From contig NZ_JAFHKI010000004.1 in NCBI RefSeq assembly GCF_016937615.1, forward strand, positions 1 to 35,911: a DNA stretch of 35,911 nt, read 5' to 3'. The notes under the pieces were generated by a model. It was given only the letters and a program-made list of their open reading frames with translations, ran no database searches and had not been told where the DNA came from. The position numbers and the translations under genes are program-made. Below are positions 12,049 through 20,800 of this stretch, piece by piece (the first letter of the stretch is position 1; each line of letters opens with the position of its first letter). Origin of the DNA: Pseudomonas lactucae (GTDB lineage: Bacteria > Pseudomonadota > Gammaproteobacteria > Pseudomonadales > Pseudomonadaceae).

Positions 12049-13491
12049 TCAGGCAACCCGATAACCCGGCCGGACAATCTTCATGCTCAACACACAGGTC
12101 AGCGCAAACGGCACCACGATCGCGACCGTCATGCCGACGACAAACAACGGGATGAACTCAGGCATGATCGAGATGAAACCGGGCAGGCCACCCACACCGA
12201 TAGCCGAGGCCTGGACCTTGTTCAGCGACAGGAAAATGCTGCCCAACGCGGAACCGGCGAGCGCCGCGTAGAACGGGAATTTGAAGCGCAGGTTGACGCC
12301 GAACATCGCCGGCTCAGTGATGCCGAAGTACGCGGAAATCGCCGAGGTCGAGGCCATGCTTTTGTCACGGGCGTTGCGGGTCATGTAGAACACCGCCAGT
12401 GCCGCGCTGCCCTGGGCCAGGTTGGACATGACGATCATTGGCCAGATAAAGGTGCCGCCCTGGCTGGAAATAAGTTGCAGGTCCACGGCGAGGAACATGT
12501 GGTGCATGCCGGTGATGACCAGCGGCGCATACAGCAGGCCGAAAAGCGCGCCGCCGACCATGGGCGCCAGGTCGAACAGGGTGACCATGCCTTCGGTGAT
12601 GAGGATGCCGAGGTGACGGGTCACAGGGCCGATGATTGCCAGCGCCAGCACGCCGGTAACAACGATGGTGGTGATGGGGATCACCAGCAATTGGATGGCA
12701 TTCGGCACGCGCGCGCGCAACCATTTTTCGATCACGCTCATGACGTAGGCGGCCAGCAGGATCGGCAGGATCTGCCCCTGGTAACCGACTTTTTCGATCC
12801 GGAACCAACCGAAGATATCGAAGTACGGCAGGCTCTGGCCGTCGAGGCCGGCGACGGCCTTGCCGTAGTTCCAGGCATTGAGCAGGTCCGGGTGAACCAG
12901 CATCAGGCCGAGCACGATGCCGAGGATTTCACTGCCGCCAAACCGCTTGGCCGCCGACCAGCCCACCAGCGCCGGCAGGAACACGAACGAGGTGTTGGCC
13001 ATCAGGTTTATAAGGCTCCACAGGCCGTCCAGGTTCGGATAGGCCTCCAGCAACGTTTGCCCCTCGATGAACATGCCCTTGGCGCCCATCAGGTTGTTGA
13101 TGCCCATCAACAGGCCGGCAATGATCAGCGCCGGCAGGATCGGCATGAACACATCGGAGAACACCCGCACCAGTTGCTGAAGAGGGTTGATCTTGTCGCC
13201 GGCGGCCTTCTTGACGTCGGCAATGGTCGAGGCGGCAAGGCCGGTCTGTTCGCGCAGGGCGGCGTAGACCTTCTCCACTTCGCCGGGGCCGATGACGACC
13301 TGGAACAAGCCGCCGGTAAAGAAGGAGCCCTTGACCAGGTCGACCTGGTTCAGCGCAGGGCTGTTGACCAGATTCTGGTCCTTGAGGGCCAGGCGCAGGC
13401 GCGTCACACAATGCGCGGCCTGCTCCAGGTTATCGGCGCCGCCGAGGTGCTGGAGCAACTCGCGGGCAATGTTGGGATAGTCGTGGCTCAT
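12049..13491 (-). CDS. treB: Trehalose-specific PTS permease EIIBC
   Basis: TreB imports trehalose through the inner membrane and phosphorylates it to trehalose-6-phosphate. The 480-residue protein has an N-terminal EIIB domain (about 1-90) with the phosphorylated Cys28 in AAHCVTRLRLAL. A multi-spanning EIIC domain (about 105-475) follows, with the substrate-site motif GITEPAMFGVNLRFKFPF. There is no EIIA domain, as in E. coli TreB, so the phosphoryl group must come from a separate EIIA(Glc). The EIIA-HPr-EI fusion three genes downstream is the obvious donor. This is the first gene of the operon, with a possible GGAAGA ribosome site. Control by TreR through the two operators upstream is inferred. 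Confidence 0.95.
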   Translation of the reverse strand: MSHDYPNIARELLQHLGGADNLEQAAHCVTRLRLALKDQNLVNSPALNQVDLVKGSFFTGGLFQVVIGPGEVEKVYAALREQTGLAASTIADVKKAAGDKINPLQQLVRVFSDVFMPILPALIIAGLLMGINNLMGAKGMFIEGQTLLEAYPNLDGLWSLINLMANTSFVFLPALVGWSAAKRFGGSEILGIVLGLMLVHPDLLNAWNYGKAVAGLDGQSLPYFDIFGWFRIEKVGYQGQILPILLAAYVMSVIEKWLRARVPNAIQLLVIPITTIVVTGVLALAIIGPVTRHLGILITEGMVTLFDLAPMVGGALFGLLYAPLVITGMHHMFLAVDLQLISSQGGTFIWPMIVMSNLAQGSAALAVFYMTRNARDKSMASTSAISAYFGITEPAMFGVNLRFKFPFYAALAGSALGSIFLSLNKVQASAIGVGGLPGFISIMPEFIPLFVVGMTVAIVVPFALTCVLSMKIVRPGYRVA

Positions 13492-13548
13492 GGGTTTTCT
13501 TCCACTTTTCTTGTTATCGGGAGTGACCTTGGCAGTCCAACGACGTCA

Positions 13549-13577
13549 AAAGTACTCGTCTGTACGAGTTAAATCAA
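13549..13577 (-). promoter_or_regulatory. Candidate treB operon promoter wrapped around an operator
   Basis: On the minus strand TTGATT (13572-13577), a 17-bp spacer and TACTTT (13549-13554) form a weak sigma70-like promoter. Operator 1 fills the spacer almost exactly and operator 2 lies 2 bp upstream of the -35. A repressor bound there would block polymerase. The hexamers are poor matches, so this stays tentative. Confidence 0.4.
13554..13569. promoter_or_regulatory. TreR operator 1
   Basis: ACTCGTCTGTACGAGT: six-base half sites ACTCGT/ACGAGT around a CTGT centre, in the gap between treB and treR. GntR-family regulators typically bind such palindromes. The exact reverse complement recurs as operator 2. 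Confidence 0.8.
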
Positions 13578-13579
13578 CA

Positions 13580-13595
13580 ACTCGTACAGACGAGT
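13580..13595. promoter_or_regulatory. TreR operator 2
   Basis: ACTCGTACAGACGAGT is the perfect reverse complement of operator 1, with centres 26 bp apart. Its position between the two divergent genes suggests control of treB and probably autoregulation of treR. Confidence 0.8.
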
Positions 13596-13727
13596 TTAAA
13601 AATCGACTAATTTTCTGTTTTTTGTGTCGGATACTTCTGAAATTTCAAATCGATTGAATGGACAACGCCCCGGCACTGCCACTAAGGTTCCTGCCTTGAA
13701 CGCCAACGCGGTACAGAGCCCTCCAAC

Positions 13728-14432
13728 ATGAGCAAATACAACCAGATCTATACCGATCTGCTTGCCAGCATCACGACCGAACGGCTGCAGCGTGGTACCC
13801 GCCTGCCCTCCGAAACCGAATTGATGAGCGCCTACCAGGCCAGCCGTGGCACCGTGCGCCGGGCTATCGAGCAGTTACAGGAGCGGGGCTTCGCGCAAAA
13901 GATTCATGGCAAGGGCACGTTTGTGTTGTCGCCCAACCCCATCGAGTTCCAGTTGGGCGGCATCGTCAGCTTTCGCGAAACCCATGCCGACCTGGGCGAT
14001 GACGTACAGACCGAAGTCGTGCAGTTCAGCCAGTTCGCCCTGGAGGGCGCGCTGCTCGAACACATCGAAGCCGAACCCGGCAGCCTGATCACGCAGATCA
14101 AGCGGGTACGACGCATTGGCGGCAAACGGGTGATCCTCGACATCAACCACTTCGTCGCCGACGTGATCCCGGGGCTGGACCAGGCGATTGCCGGCCAATC
14201 GATCTACGCGTTCATCGAGCAGACCTTGCAGTTGCAGATCAGCTACGCCCAACGCACCATCGAAGCCCTGCCCCGCAGCAAGGACGACCAGGCGCACCTG
14301 GACCTGGATGGGCAAAGCCATGTGATCGTGGTGAGCAACCAGACGTTTTTGCAGGATGGACGGCAGTTCGAGTACACCGAATCGCGGCATACGTTGGATA
14401 AGTTTTACTTTTCGGATATTGCGCGGCGGTGA
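13728..14432 (+). CDS. treR: Trehalose operon repressor, GntR/HutC family
   Basis: A 234-residue regulator with an N-terminal GntR winged helix-turn-helix (about 1-70; LPSETELMSAYQASRGTVRRAIEQLQERG, then GKGTFV). A C-terminal UTRA effector domain (about 90-230) follows, the HutC subfamily layout. This is the Bacillus TreR type, whose known effector is trehalose-6-phosphate, not the LacI-type TreR of E. coli. It is divergent from treB, with two matching palindromes in between, so it should repress the operon and perhaps itself. The ribosome site before the ATG is weak. An overlapping long antisense frame is a shadow. Confidence 0.92.
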   Translation: MSKYNQIYTDLLASITTERLQRGTRLPSETELMSAYQASRGTVRRAIEQLQERGFAQKIHGKGTFVLSPNPIEFQLGGIVSFRETHADLGDDVQTEVVQFSQFALEGALLEHIEAEPGSLITQIKRVRRIGGKRVILDINHFVADVIPGLDQAIAGQSIYAFIEQTLQLQISYAQRTIEALPRSKDDQAHLDLDGQSHVIVVSNQTFLQDGRQFEYTESRHTLDKFYFSDIARR

Positions 14433-14463
14433 ATGCGGTGTGCAGAGCGGAGGGGCTGCAGGG

Positions 14464-14483
14464 TCGAGGGCCCCGGCCCTCGA
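14464..14483. other. GC-rich hairpin downstream of treR
   Basis: TCGAGGGCC and GGCCCTCGA pair around two C residues, 31 bp after the treR stop codon. There is no T run behind it, so it is a weak terminator candidate at most. Confidence 0.4.
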
Positions 14484-14579
14484 TCGTGTCCGTCGTAGCC
14501 AAGCCATTCCCCCCCTGACGGAATGAATAGTGGTTTGCCAGGCTCCCGGCTCCAGCGACCCACTCTTTGAAAGAGCTTG

Positions 14580-14622
14580 GGACTGCTACGCAGTCCAACG
14601 GGAGCAAGCTCCCTCGCCACAG
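14580..14622. repeat. REP-like double palindrome
   Basis: Two adjacent short hairpins (GGACTGC TAC GCAGTCC at 14580-14596 and GGGAGC AA GCTCCC at 14600-14613) are followed by TCGCCACAG. This is the composition of extragenic palindromes widespread in fluorescent pseudomonads. The remaining 14433-14785 stretch shows no gene. Confidence 0.6.
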
Positions 14623-14785
14623 GTATATTGTTCTCGCGTAATTCAACGAAATCAGACCCACGTCTGTTTTTATGGAATAAGTCGCAAAAATCGATTGGCA
14701 TTACATAAAAACAATTAGAAATGGTGGTTTTTGCATAAATTTGATTATGTCCAAACCTAAGCCTGTTTTTACCTCCATTAAAAAC

Positions 14786-14817
14786 ACAAAACCCCGGCCA
14801 AAAGACCGGGGTTTTGT
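14786..14817 (-). terminator. Strong bidirectional terminator, probably the displaced guaA terminator
   Basis: A perfect 12-bp stem (ACAAAACCCCGG at 14786-14797, CCGGGGTTTTGT at 14806-14817) has an 8-nt loop and T-rich flanks on both strands. No gene ends next to it on either strand. It lies 25 bp beyond a copy of the guaA stop region at 14842, the distance expected for the original guaA terminator before an insertion separated them (inference). Confidence 0.8.
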
Positions 14818-14841
14818 TATTCAGCACTTACCTGCTGCAGG

Positions 14842-14854
14842 CTCATTCCCACTC
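14842..14854 (-). other. attL-like copy of the guaA 3' end
   Basis: CTCATTCCCACTC on the plus strand reads GAGTGGGAATGAG on the minus strand, that is the Glu-Trp-Glu-stop end of guaA. The real guaA end is GAGTGGGAGTAG at 32041-32052. The 3' end of guaA is a known integration site of genomic islands. Together with the copy at 29624 this marks the left border of the accessory region. Confidence 0.6.
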
Positions 14855-14914
14855 GAACATAAACAACCATAAAAAGTCTTTACAAATCATATTTTTATTT
14901 CAATTTTTTCAGTT

Positions 14915-14938
14915 GATACCACGAAAAATACCATTAAC
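14915..14938. repeat. 24-bp motif, copy A (possible integrase arm site)
   Basis: Core CCACGAAAAATACCATT at 14919-14935. Its partner at 29697-29720 matches at 22 of 24 positions. Both copies begin exactly 73 bp from the start of a guaA-end copy. Arm-type binding by a lost integrase is inference. Confidence 0.55.
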
Positions 14939-15246
14939 GAAAAGCTGTTTTCGCACGCACTGCATTACTCATGTGGTGCGGTCATCGGTTAGGAGCAAAA
15001 ACTTGCGTTTTACCTCTTCTTTCCTCTTTCAGTTCAAATAGCCCTTGCTGGAGCGCAAGCCTGACGGCATGTAGGAAAACCTCCTGCAACACCATCGACA
15101 GCCGCTTAAGATCTACCGGGACATTTCACCGGCGAGACCATAAGACCGTGCGCCGCATCAACAGGGCAAATGCCTCGTGCGCTACGAGCCCCTAAGATCA
15201 GCACAACCCCGCTAATGAGGCGCGAGCATTCCTGGATCTGCTCGAT

Positions 15247-15264
15247 CTAGGTATTAATATCTAG
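15247..15264. promoter_or_regulatory. AT-rich palindrome upstream of the cdi operon
   Basis: CTAG flanks GTATTAATAT and CTAG again: an 18-bp palindrome with one mismatched pair, 262 bp before the cdiB start shown. It is a reasonable regulator site in a 700-bp gene-poor leader (14855-15526), where I see no other solid gene. No regulator can be assigned. Confidence 0.3.
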
Positions 15265-15526
15265 CAAACTAGCTGATTCGCTTGCCTCAGCACTCGCAAT
15301 ACGCGTGAAGATCGTCACATTCCTGAGTGTTTTCCTGAGCGTTGTTATCGCCGCCTTTCTCGTCACGGAACTTTCGGACTAAGCCTCCATCAGAGCGTAT
15401 GACTGAATGTGGGAAATTTCGTTTTCTGCTCGTCGAACCCTTTACATTTTTCTATTTTCTTCAGTGCCACTGCCGTTCCAGGCGGTCCACTTATTGTGCC
15501 TCTGATTCTGATCACAAGGATGTGAA

Positions 15527-17308
15527 ATGCCCGCGGACTCACGCTGCCCACTGCACAAGCCAGGCCCCTCTCGATATGTCGTGGGGCTGGCCCGCTTGTC
15601 GTCGATGAATGCAAGACACCTCGCGCTGACGGCGCTGGCAGTGTGGACACTCTTTACGACCGCCGCCGCTCAGGCTGCCGGACCTGAAGAGGAATTACTG
15701 CGTCAGCAGGAGCGTGAGCGCGCGCTGCGTGATCAATTGGAATCGCGGCCCGATGTGCGGCTTCAGGCACCTGCGCTCGACGAAGGCGGCTCTCGTCTTC
15801 CTGTAAAAGAAGCACCCTGCTTCGCCATTAAAGACATCCGCCTGATTGGCGACGCATCCGAGAAGTTTCAATGGGCGCTGAAGGCCGCCAACCCCGAGGA
15901 CGACCCCGCCGTGGGGCGTTGCCTGGGTGGCGCGGGCATCAACATGACGATGAAGCGCATGCAGAATGCGATCATCCAGGCGGGATTTGTCACCACCCGC
16001 GTGCTTGCCGAAGCGCAGGACCTCAACAGCGGGATTCTGGTGCTGACAATCGTGCCGGGGCGCATCCGTGAAATCCGCTTTGCCGAAGGCACCAGCCGCC
16101 GCGCCAACCTGTGGAATGCGATGCCTGCCAACCCCGGCGACCTGCTTAACCTGCGCGATATCGAACAGGCGCTGGAAAACTTCAAGCGCGTGCCCACTGC
16201 CGACGCCGACATTCAGATCACCCCCACCCTGGCGGCTGATGCCAAGCCTGGCGAAAGCGATGTGGTGATCAAATGGAGCCAGCAGTTTCCGGCCCGCGTG
16301 AGCCTGTCCTTCGACAACTCGGGCAGCAAATCCACAGGCAAATATCAGGGCAATGTGTCGCTGTCGCTGGACAACCTGCTGTCGCTCAACGACTTGTTTT
16401 ACGCCAGCTTCAACCACGACCTGGGCGGCGGCGAGTCCGGCCGACGCGGCTCCAATGGCAATACGCTCCACTACTCGCTGCCGATGGGTTACTGGCAACT
16501 GGCGTTCACCACCAGCGAGTACAACTACGAGCAGTCGGTCGCCGGCGCTACCCAGACGTACCAGTATCGAGGCGAAAGCCGTACCAACGATCTGCGCCTG
16601 TCGCGTCTGCTTTACCGCGATGCCGTGCGCAAGACCACGGCGTGGGGTGGCCTATGGACACGGTCTTCTGAAAACTTCATCGACGACACCGAGATCGGCA
16701 ACCAGGATCGGCGCATGGCGGGCTGGCAGCTCGGCCTGGATCACAGGGAATTTATCGGCACTTCTATTCTGGACCTTGGCGTCGCCTACCGTCGCGGCAC
16801 CGGCGCACATGATTCGTTGTCGGCGCCCGAAGAAGCCTCTGGAGCCGGCACATCCCGCTCGCAGATCATCACCGCCGACGCCCAGTTGCAAGTGCCCTTC
16901 ACCATCAGCGACCAACGTCTGCGCTATATCGGCAGTTGGCGGTCGCAATGGAACCGCACGCCGTTGGTGCCGCAGGACCGCTTCTCGATTGGCGGACGTT
17001 ACAGCGTGCGCGGATTTGACGGCGAAAACATTCTTTCTGCCGATCGCGGCTGGACACTGCGCAACGAAGTCGGCCTGGCGCTGGGGCAAACCGGCCAGGA
17101 GCTTTACACCGGTGTCGACTACGGCGAAGTCAGCGGTCAGGCCAGTAAGTTCCTGATTGGTAAACGACTGGCGGGGGCTGTGGTGGGTGTACGTGGTGGT
17201 TACAAGGGCCTGTCTTATGACTGGTCGGTAGGCACGCCGCTCAAGAAGCCCGATGGCTTCAAGACCGCCAACGTGACCAGCGACTTTACCGTCATCTGGT
17301 CGTTCTGA
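15527..17308 (+). CDS. cdiB: Outer-membrane TpsB transporter of the CDI locus
   Basis: CdiB (FhaC/ShlB family, Omp85 superfamily) exports CdiA across the outer membrane. The 593 residues comprise a signal peptide, two POTRA-like domains (roughly 95-250; CFAIKDIRLIGD opens the first, followed by GLN-type turns and IVPGRI) and a C-terminal 16-strand barrel. The barrel has the L6 hairpin motif VRGFDGENILS and a terminal phenylalanine (VIWSF). The ATG at 15527 has a good AAGGA site 6 bp upstream, which adds 26 residues before the hydrophobic signal. An ATG at 15605 would give a conventional signal peptide but has only a weak ribosome site. CdiC follows after 11 bp. Confidence 0.92.
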   Translation: MPADSRCPLHKPGPSRYVVGLARLSSMNARHLALTALAVWTLFTTAAAQAAGPEEELLRQQERERALRDQLESRPDVRLQAPALDEGGSRLPVKEAPCFAIKDIRLIGDASEKFQWALKAANPEDDPAVGRCLGGAGINMTMKRMQNAIIQAGFVTTRVLAEAQDLNSGILVLTIVPGRIREIRFAEGTSRRANLWNAMPANPGDLLNLRDIEQALENFKRVPTADADIQITPTLAADAKPGESDVVIKWSQQFPARVSLSFDNSGSKSTGKYQGNVSLSLDNLLSLNDLFYASFNHDLGGGESGRRGSNGNTLHYSLPMGYWQLAFTTSEYNYEQSVAGATQTYQYRGESRTNDLRLSRLLYRDAVRKTTAWGGLWTRSSENFIDDTEIGNQDRRMAGWQLGLDHREFIGTSILDLGVAYRRGTGAHDSLSAPEEASGAGTSRSQIITADAQLQVPFTISDQRLRYIGSWRSQWNRTPLVPQDRFSIGGRYSVRGFDGENILSADRGWTLRNEVGLALGQTGQELYTGVDYGEVSGQASKFLIGKRLAGAVVGVRGGYKGLSYDWSVGTPLKKPDGFKTANVTSDFTVIWSF

Positions 17309-17319
17309 GGGGTAATGCC

Positions 17320-17838
17320 ATGCGTTTTGAAACCCTGGACATCACGGCCCCCGGCCTGATCGACGAGCCTTGGAACGAGGCGGCGGTGCTGGGCTCGGTC
17401 ACTTGGTTGTGGATGCATTCCAGCGCTCACCGGGATGCGCCACTGCACAGCTTACCGACACTTCTGCTGCCGGCGCTCAAGCATCGCCAATTCGTGCTGG
17501 GCAGCGAGCACGGCAAGCCGGTGTGCTACCTCTCTTGGCTTAACGTCGATGAGGCAGCGGAACAACGCTATTTGCAGCAATCACCGTTGACATTGAGCGA
17601 CGCGGACTGGAATTGCGGCGAGCGCCTCTGGCTCAACGACTGGGTCGCGCCGTTTGGCCATACGGCCACCTTTACCCGAATCCTCCAGCGCCACCTGTTC
17701 GCCAACCGATGCGGTCGCGCGCTGTATCACCGGGGCGACGAGCGAGGCCTGCAAATCAAGACATTCCAGGGCATCGGTGTGATCCCTGAACAGGCCAGAG
17801 CCTGGTTTGCAGCTCACCCGGTTGCCACAGCACCGTAA
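17320..17838 (+). CDS. cdiC: HlyC-like toxin-activating lysine acyltransferase
   Basis: A 172-residue cytosolic enzyme of the RTX toxin-activating acyltransferase family. These transfer a fatty acyl chain from acyl-ACP to lysines of a toxin. Family landmarks: VTWLWMHSSAHRD, where His37 matches the catalytic histidine of HlyC; KPVCYLSWLNV; and RLWLNDWVAPFGH, where Asp107 matches HlyC Asp92. It lies between the TPS transporter and the TPS exoprotein, as does the acyltransferase gene cdiC in some E. coli cdiBCAI loci. The likely substrate is therefore CdiA, modified before export. GAGGGG overlapping the cdiB stop codon serves as ribosome site, and cdiA begins 44 bp later. The modified lysines cannot be read from the sequence. 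Confidence 0.9.
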   Translation: MRFETLDITAPGLIDEPWNEAAVLGSVTWLWMHSSAHRDAPLHSLPTLLLPALKHRQFVLGSEHGKPVCYLSWLNVDEAAEQRYLQQSPLTLSDADWNCGERLWLNDWVAPFGHTATFTRILQRHLFANRCGRALYHRGDERGLQIKTFQGIGVIPEQARAWFAAHPVATAP

Positions 17839-17882
17839 CTTCAACTTTTGTATCGCGGGCCGGCTCCGCAAATGGAATTGCT

Positions 17883-20800
17883 ATGAACAAGCACCTGTAC
17901 CGAATTGTTTTCAACAAGGCACGCGGGCTGTTGATGGTGGTGGCGGAGAACGTCACCAGCCAGGTCAAGGCGCCGGGCACTCGCGTCAGCCTCACCACCG
18001 CCGACGCGGGCTGCACGGCAACGCTCGGACCGATGCGTTTTGCATTGATGATCGCGCTCGGGCTGGTGTCCTGGAGCGCTGTACCGGCGTGGGCGGCGGG
18101 CACGATTGTGGCCGATCCGACTGCCGCAGCCGGCCAGCGTCCGACGGTGATTCAAAGCGCCAACGGCACGCCGCAGGTGAATATTCAGGCGCCCAGCGCG
18201 GCCGGGGTTTCGCGTAACACCTACAATCAATTCGATGTCGACCCGCGCGGCGTCATCCTCAACAACAGCGGCGCCAACACCCAAACGCAACTGGGTGGCT
18301 GGATCGAAGGCAACGCAGCGATGGCCAAAGGCAGCGCGCGGGTCATCCTCAATGAGGTCAACGCCAGCAACCCCAGCCAGTTACGCGGCTATGTCGAAGT
18401 CGCCGGGCAACGCGCCCAAGTGGTCATCGCCAACCCGGCCGGCATTACCTGCGACGGTTGCGGCTTCATCAACGCCAACCGTGCGACCCTGAGCACCGGT
18501 CAGGTGCAGCTGGAGAACGGCAGCATCAGCGGCTACACCGTGAACGGCGGCACCCTGAACATTCAGGGCAAGGGCCTTGATAGCCGCGACGCCGATTACA
18601 CCGACCTGATTGCCCGTACCGTGCAGGTCAATGCGGGTATCTGGGCCAATGACCTTAAGGTCACCGCCGGACGCAATCAGGTCAACGCCGATAACACCCA
18701 GGCCAAGCCTCAGGCCGGCGCCGACGGCGACAAGCCAGCCGTCGGCATCGACGTGGCGCAATTGGGCGGAATGTACGCCGGGAAGATCGTGCTGGTGGGG
18801 ACCGAATCGGGTGTCGGCATGCGCAATGCCGGGCAAATTGGCGCCATGGCGGGTGAAGTGGTCGTCAGCGCAGACGGCAAACTGCACAACATGGGCACAA
18901 TCAGCGGCACCACGGCCACCCGTATCACTGCCACAAGCGTTGACAATAGCGGCTCGCTTTACACCAAGGGCGATTTGAACCTCACCAGCTCCGGGGATAT
19001 CGATAACAGCGGCACCATTGCCAGCCAGAATCAAACAACCCTCAGCGCCAAGTCGATTCGTAGCACCCAGGGCTCAAGCCTAGCGGCGGGCGCAGGCGTG
19101 GATGGCAAACTGGGCAGCAGCGGCAACCTTGCGGTGCGCGCCACCCACGTCAAAGCGCAGGGTCAAAACCTGGCGGCAGGCGATGTCAGCATCCAGGCCG
19201 ATGATCTGGACCTCAGCGGCAGCCAGACTCAAGGCCGCAATGTCACCCTGACCGCCAACAACGGCGATAGCAATCTCAGTGGCAGCCGCGTGGATGCCAG
19301 CCAGACCCTCGCGGCCAACGCGACAAAAACCCTGCGCACAGACAGCGCCAGCGTCAACGCCGACAACCTGCAACTGAACGCAAGTGATCTGTCCAACGTC
19401 GGCGGCGAGCTGGTGCAGACCGGCGTCGCCGACACCTCGATAAACGCCAGCGCGAGCCTCGACAACCGCAGTGGACGCATTGCCTCCAACGCCAACAATG
19501 CACGGATCAGCGCCAGCCGCGTCGACAACAGCGGCGGCACCATCGAGCATGCCGGCAAGGGTTCGCTGGACATCCAGGCCAACCAACTCGGCAGTACCAA
19601 AGGTAGCATTGCCAGTAATGGCAGCGTGTCGATCAAGGCTGACGACGTGGTGCTGGATGAAGGTCTGGCCCAGGGCCAACAGCTCACACTCCAGGCCCGC
19701 ACCCTGTCCAATCAATACGGGCGCATTCTGCAAACGGGGCTGGAGCCTTTACAGATCAATGTCAGCGAGCAATTCAACAATCAGAACGGCCAGGTCAACA
19801 GCCCAGGCGCTGTGGCGATCAACGTTGGCACGCTGAATAATAAGAACGGCAAAGTTGTTGCAACCGACGGCGGCCTGCTGACGGTGACCGCCAGTGATCT
19901 GATCGACAACAGCGGCGGCACGCTGGCGGCCAGCGGCACCGCGCAACTGAACGGCGCACGCCTGGAAAATACCCAAGGCACCGTCAGCGCCGGTGGCGAG
20001 CTGCAAGCGCAGTTCAGCCAGTTGAACAACATCGGCGGCACGCTCGCGTCTACCCAGCGCATGGCGATCATCGCCGGGCAGTTCAACAACACCAATGGTG
20101 TGCTTGGCTCGGTGCAGTCCGGCCTTTCGGTCAACGTGACCAACGGCGCGCTGACCAACAATGGCGGGCGTCTGGAAGACCAGGGTGACATCGCCGTTAC
20201 AGCTCAGGGCCTGGATAACCGCAGTGGTGTGATCAGCGGTCAGGCATTGGACCTCAACAGCAACGGCGCTCTGGCCGACAACAGCGACGGTACACTCGAC
20301 GCCCGCGCCACCCTCGACCTGCGCAGCGGCGAGTTGCGTAACGCGGCGGGCTTGATTCAGTCCACAGGCAAGCTGTTCATCGACACCGGCAGCCAGGCGC
20401 TGAACAACCTGCAATCCGGCACCACCAAAGGCATCAGCGGCCAGGATGCCGTGGAAATCCGTAGCGCCAGCCTCAACAACAGCGCAGGCTTTTTGAGCGC
20501 CAAGGGCAACCTGTTGCTCAACGCCAGCGACGTGGCCAACACCGACGGTGGCCAGATCATTGGCGAGAAAACCGTCCACATCAAAGGCGAACAACTGGAC
20601 AACCGTGGCGGCCAATTGCAAAGCCTCGGCGACGTTGAACTGGTGCTGGGGCAGACCCTTAACAATCAGGGCGGTCTGGTGCGCAGTGCCGGCGCATTGA
20701 GCCTGAGCACCGACGCGCTCGACAACAGCTCCACGCAGGGCACCAACCAAGGCCTTGAAGGCCGCAGCATGAACCTGGCGGTCAACACCCTCAACAACCA

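Noticed and set aside
14464..14483. Hairpin after treR as a firm terminator
   Set aside because: Good stem but no T tract; kept only as a hairpin.
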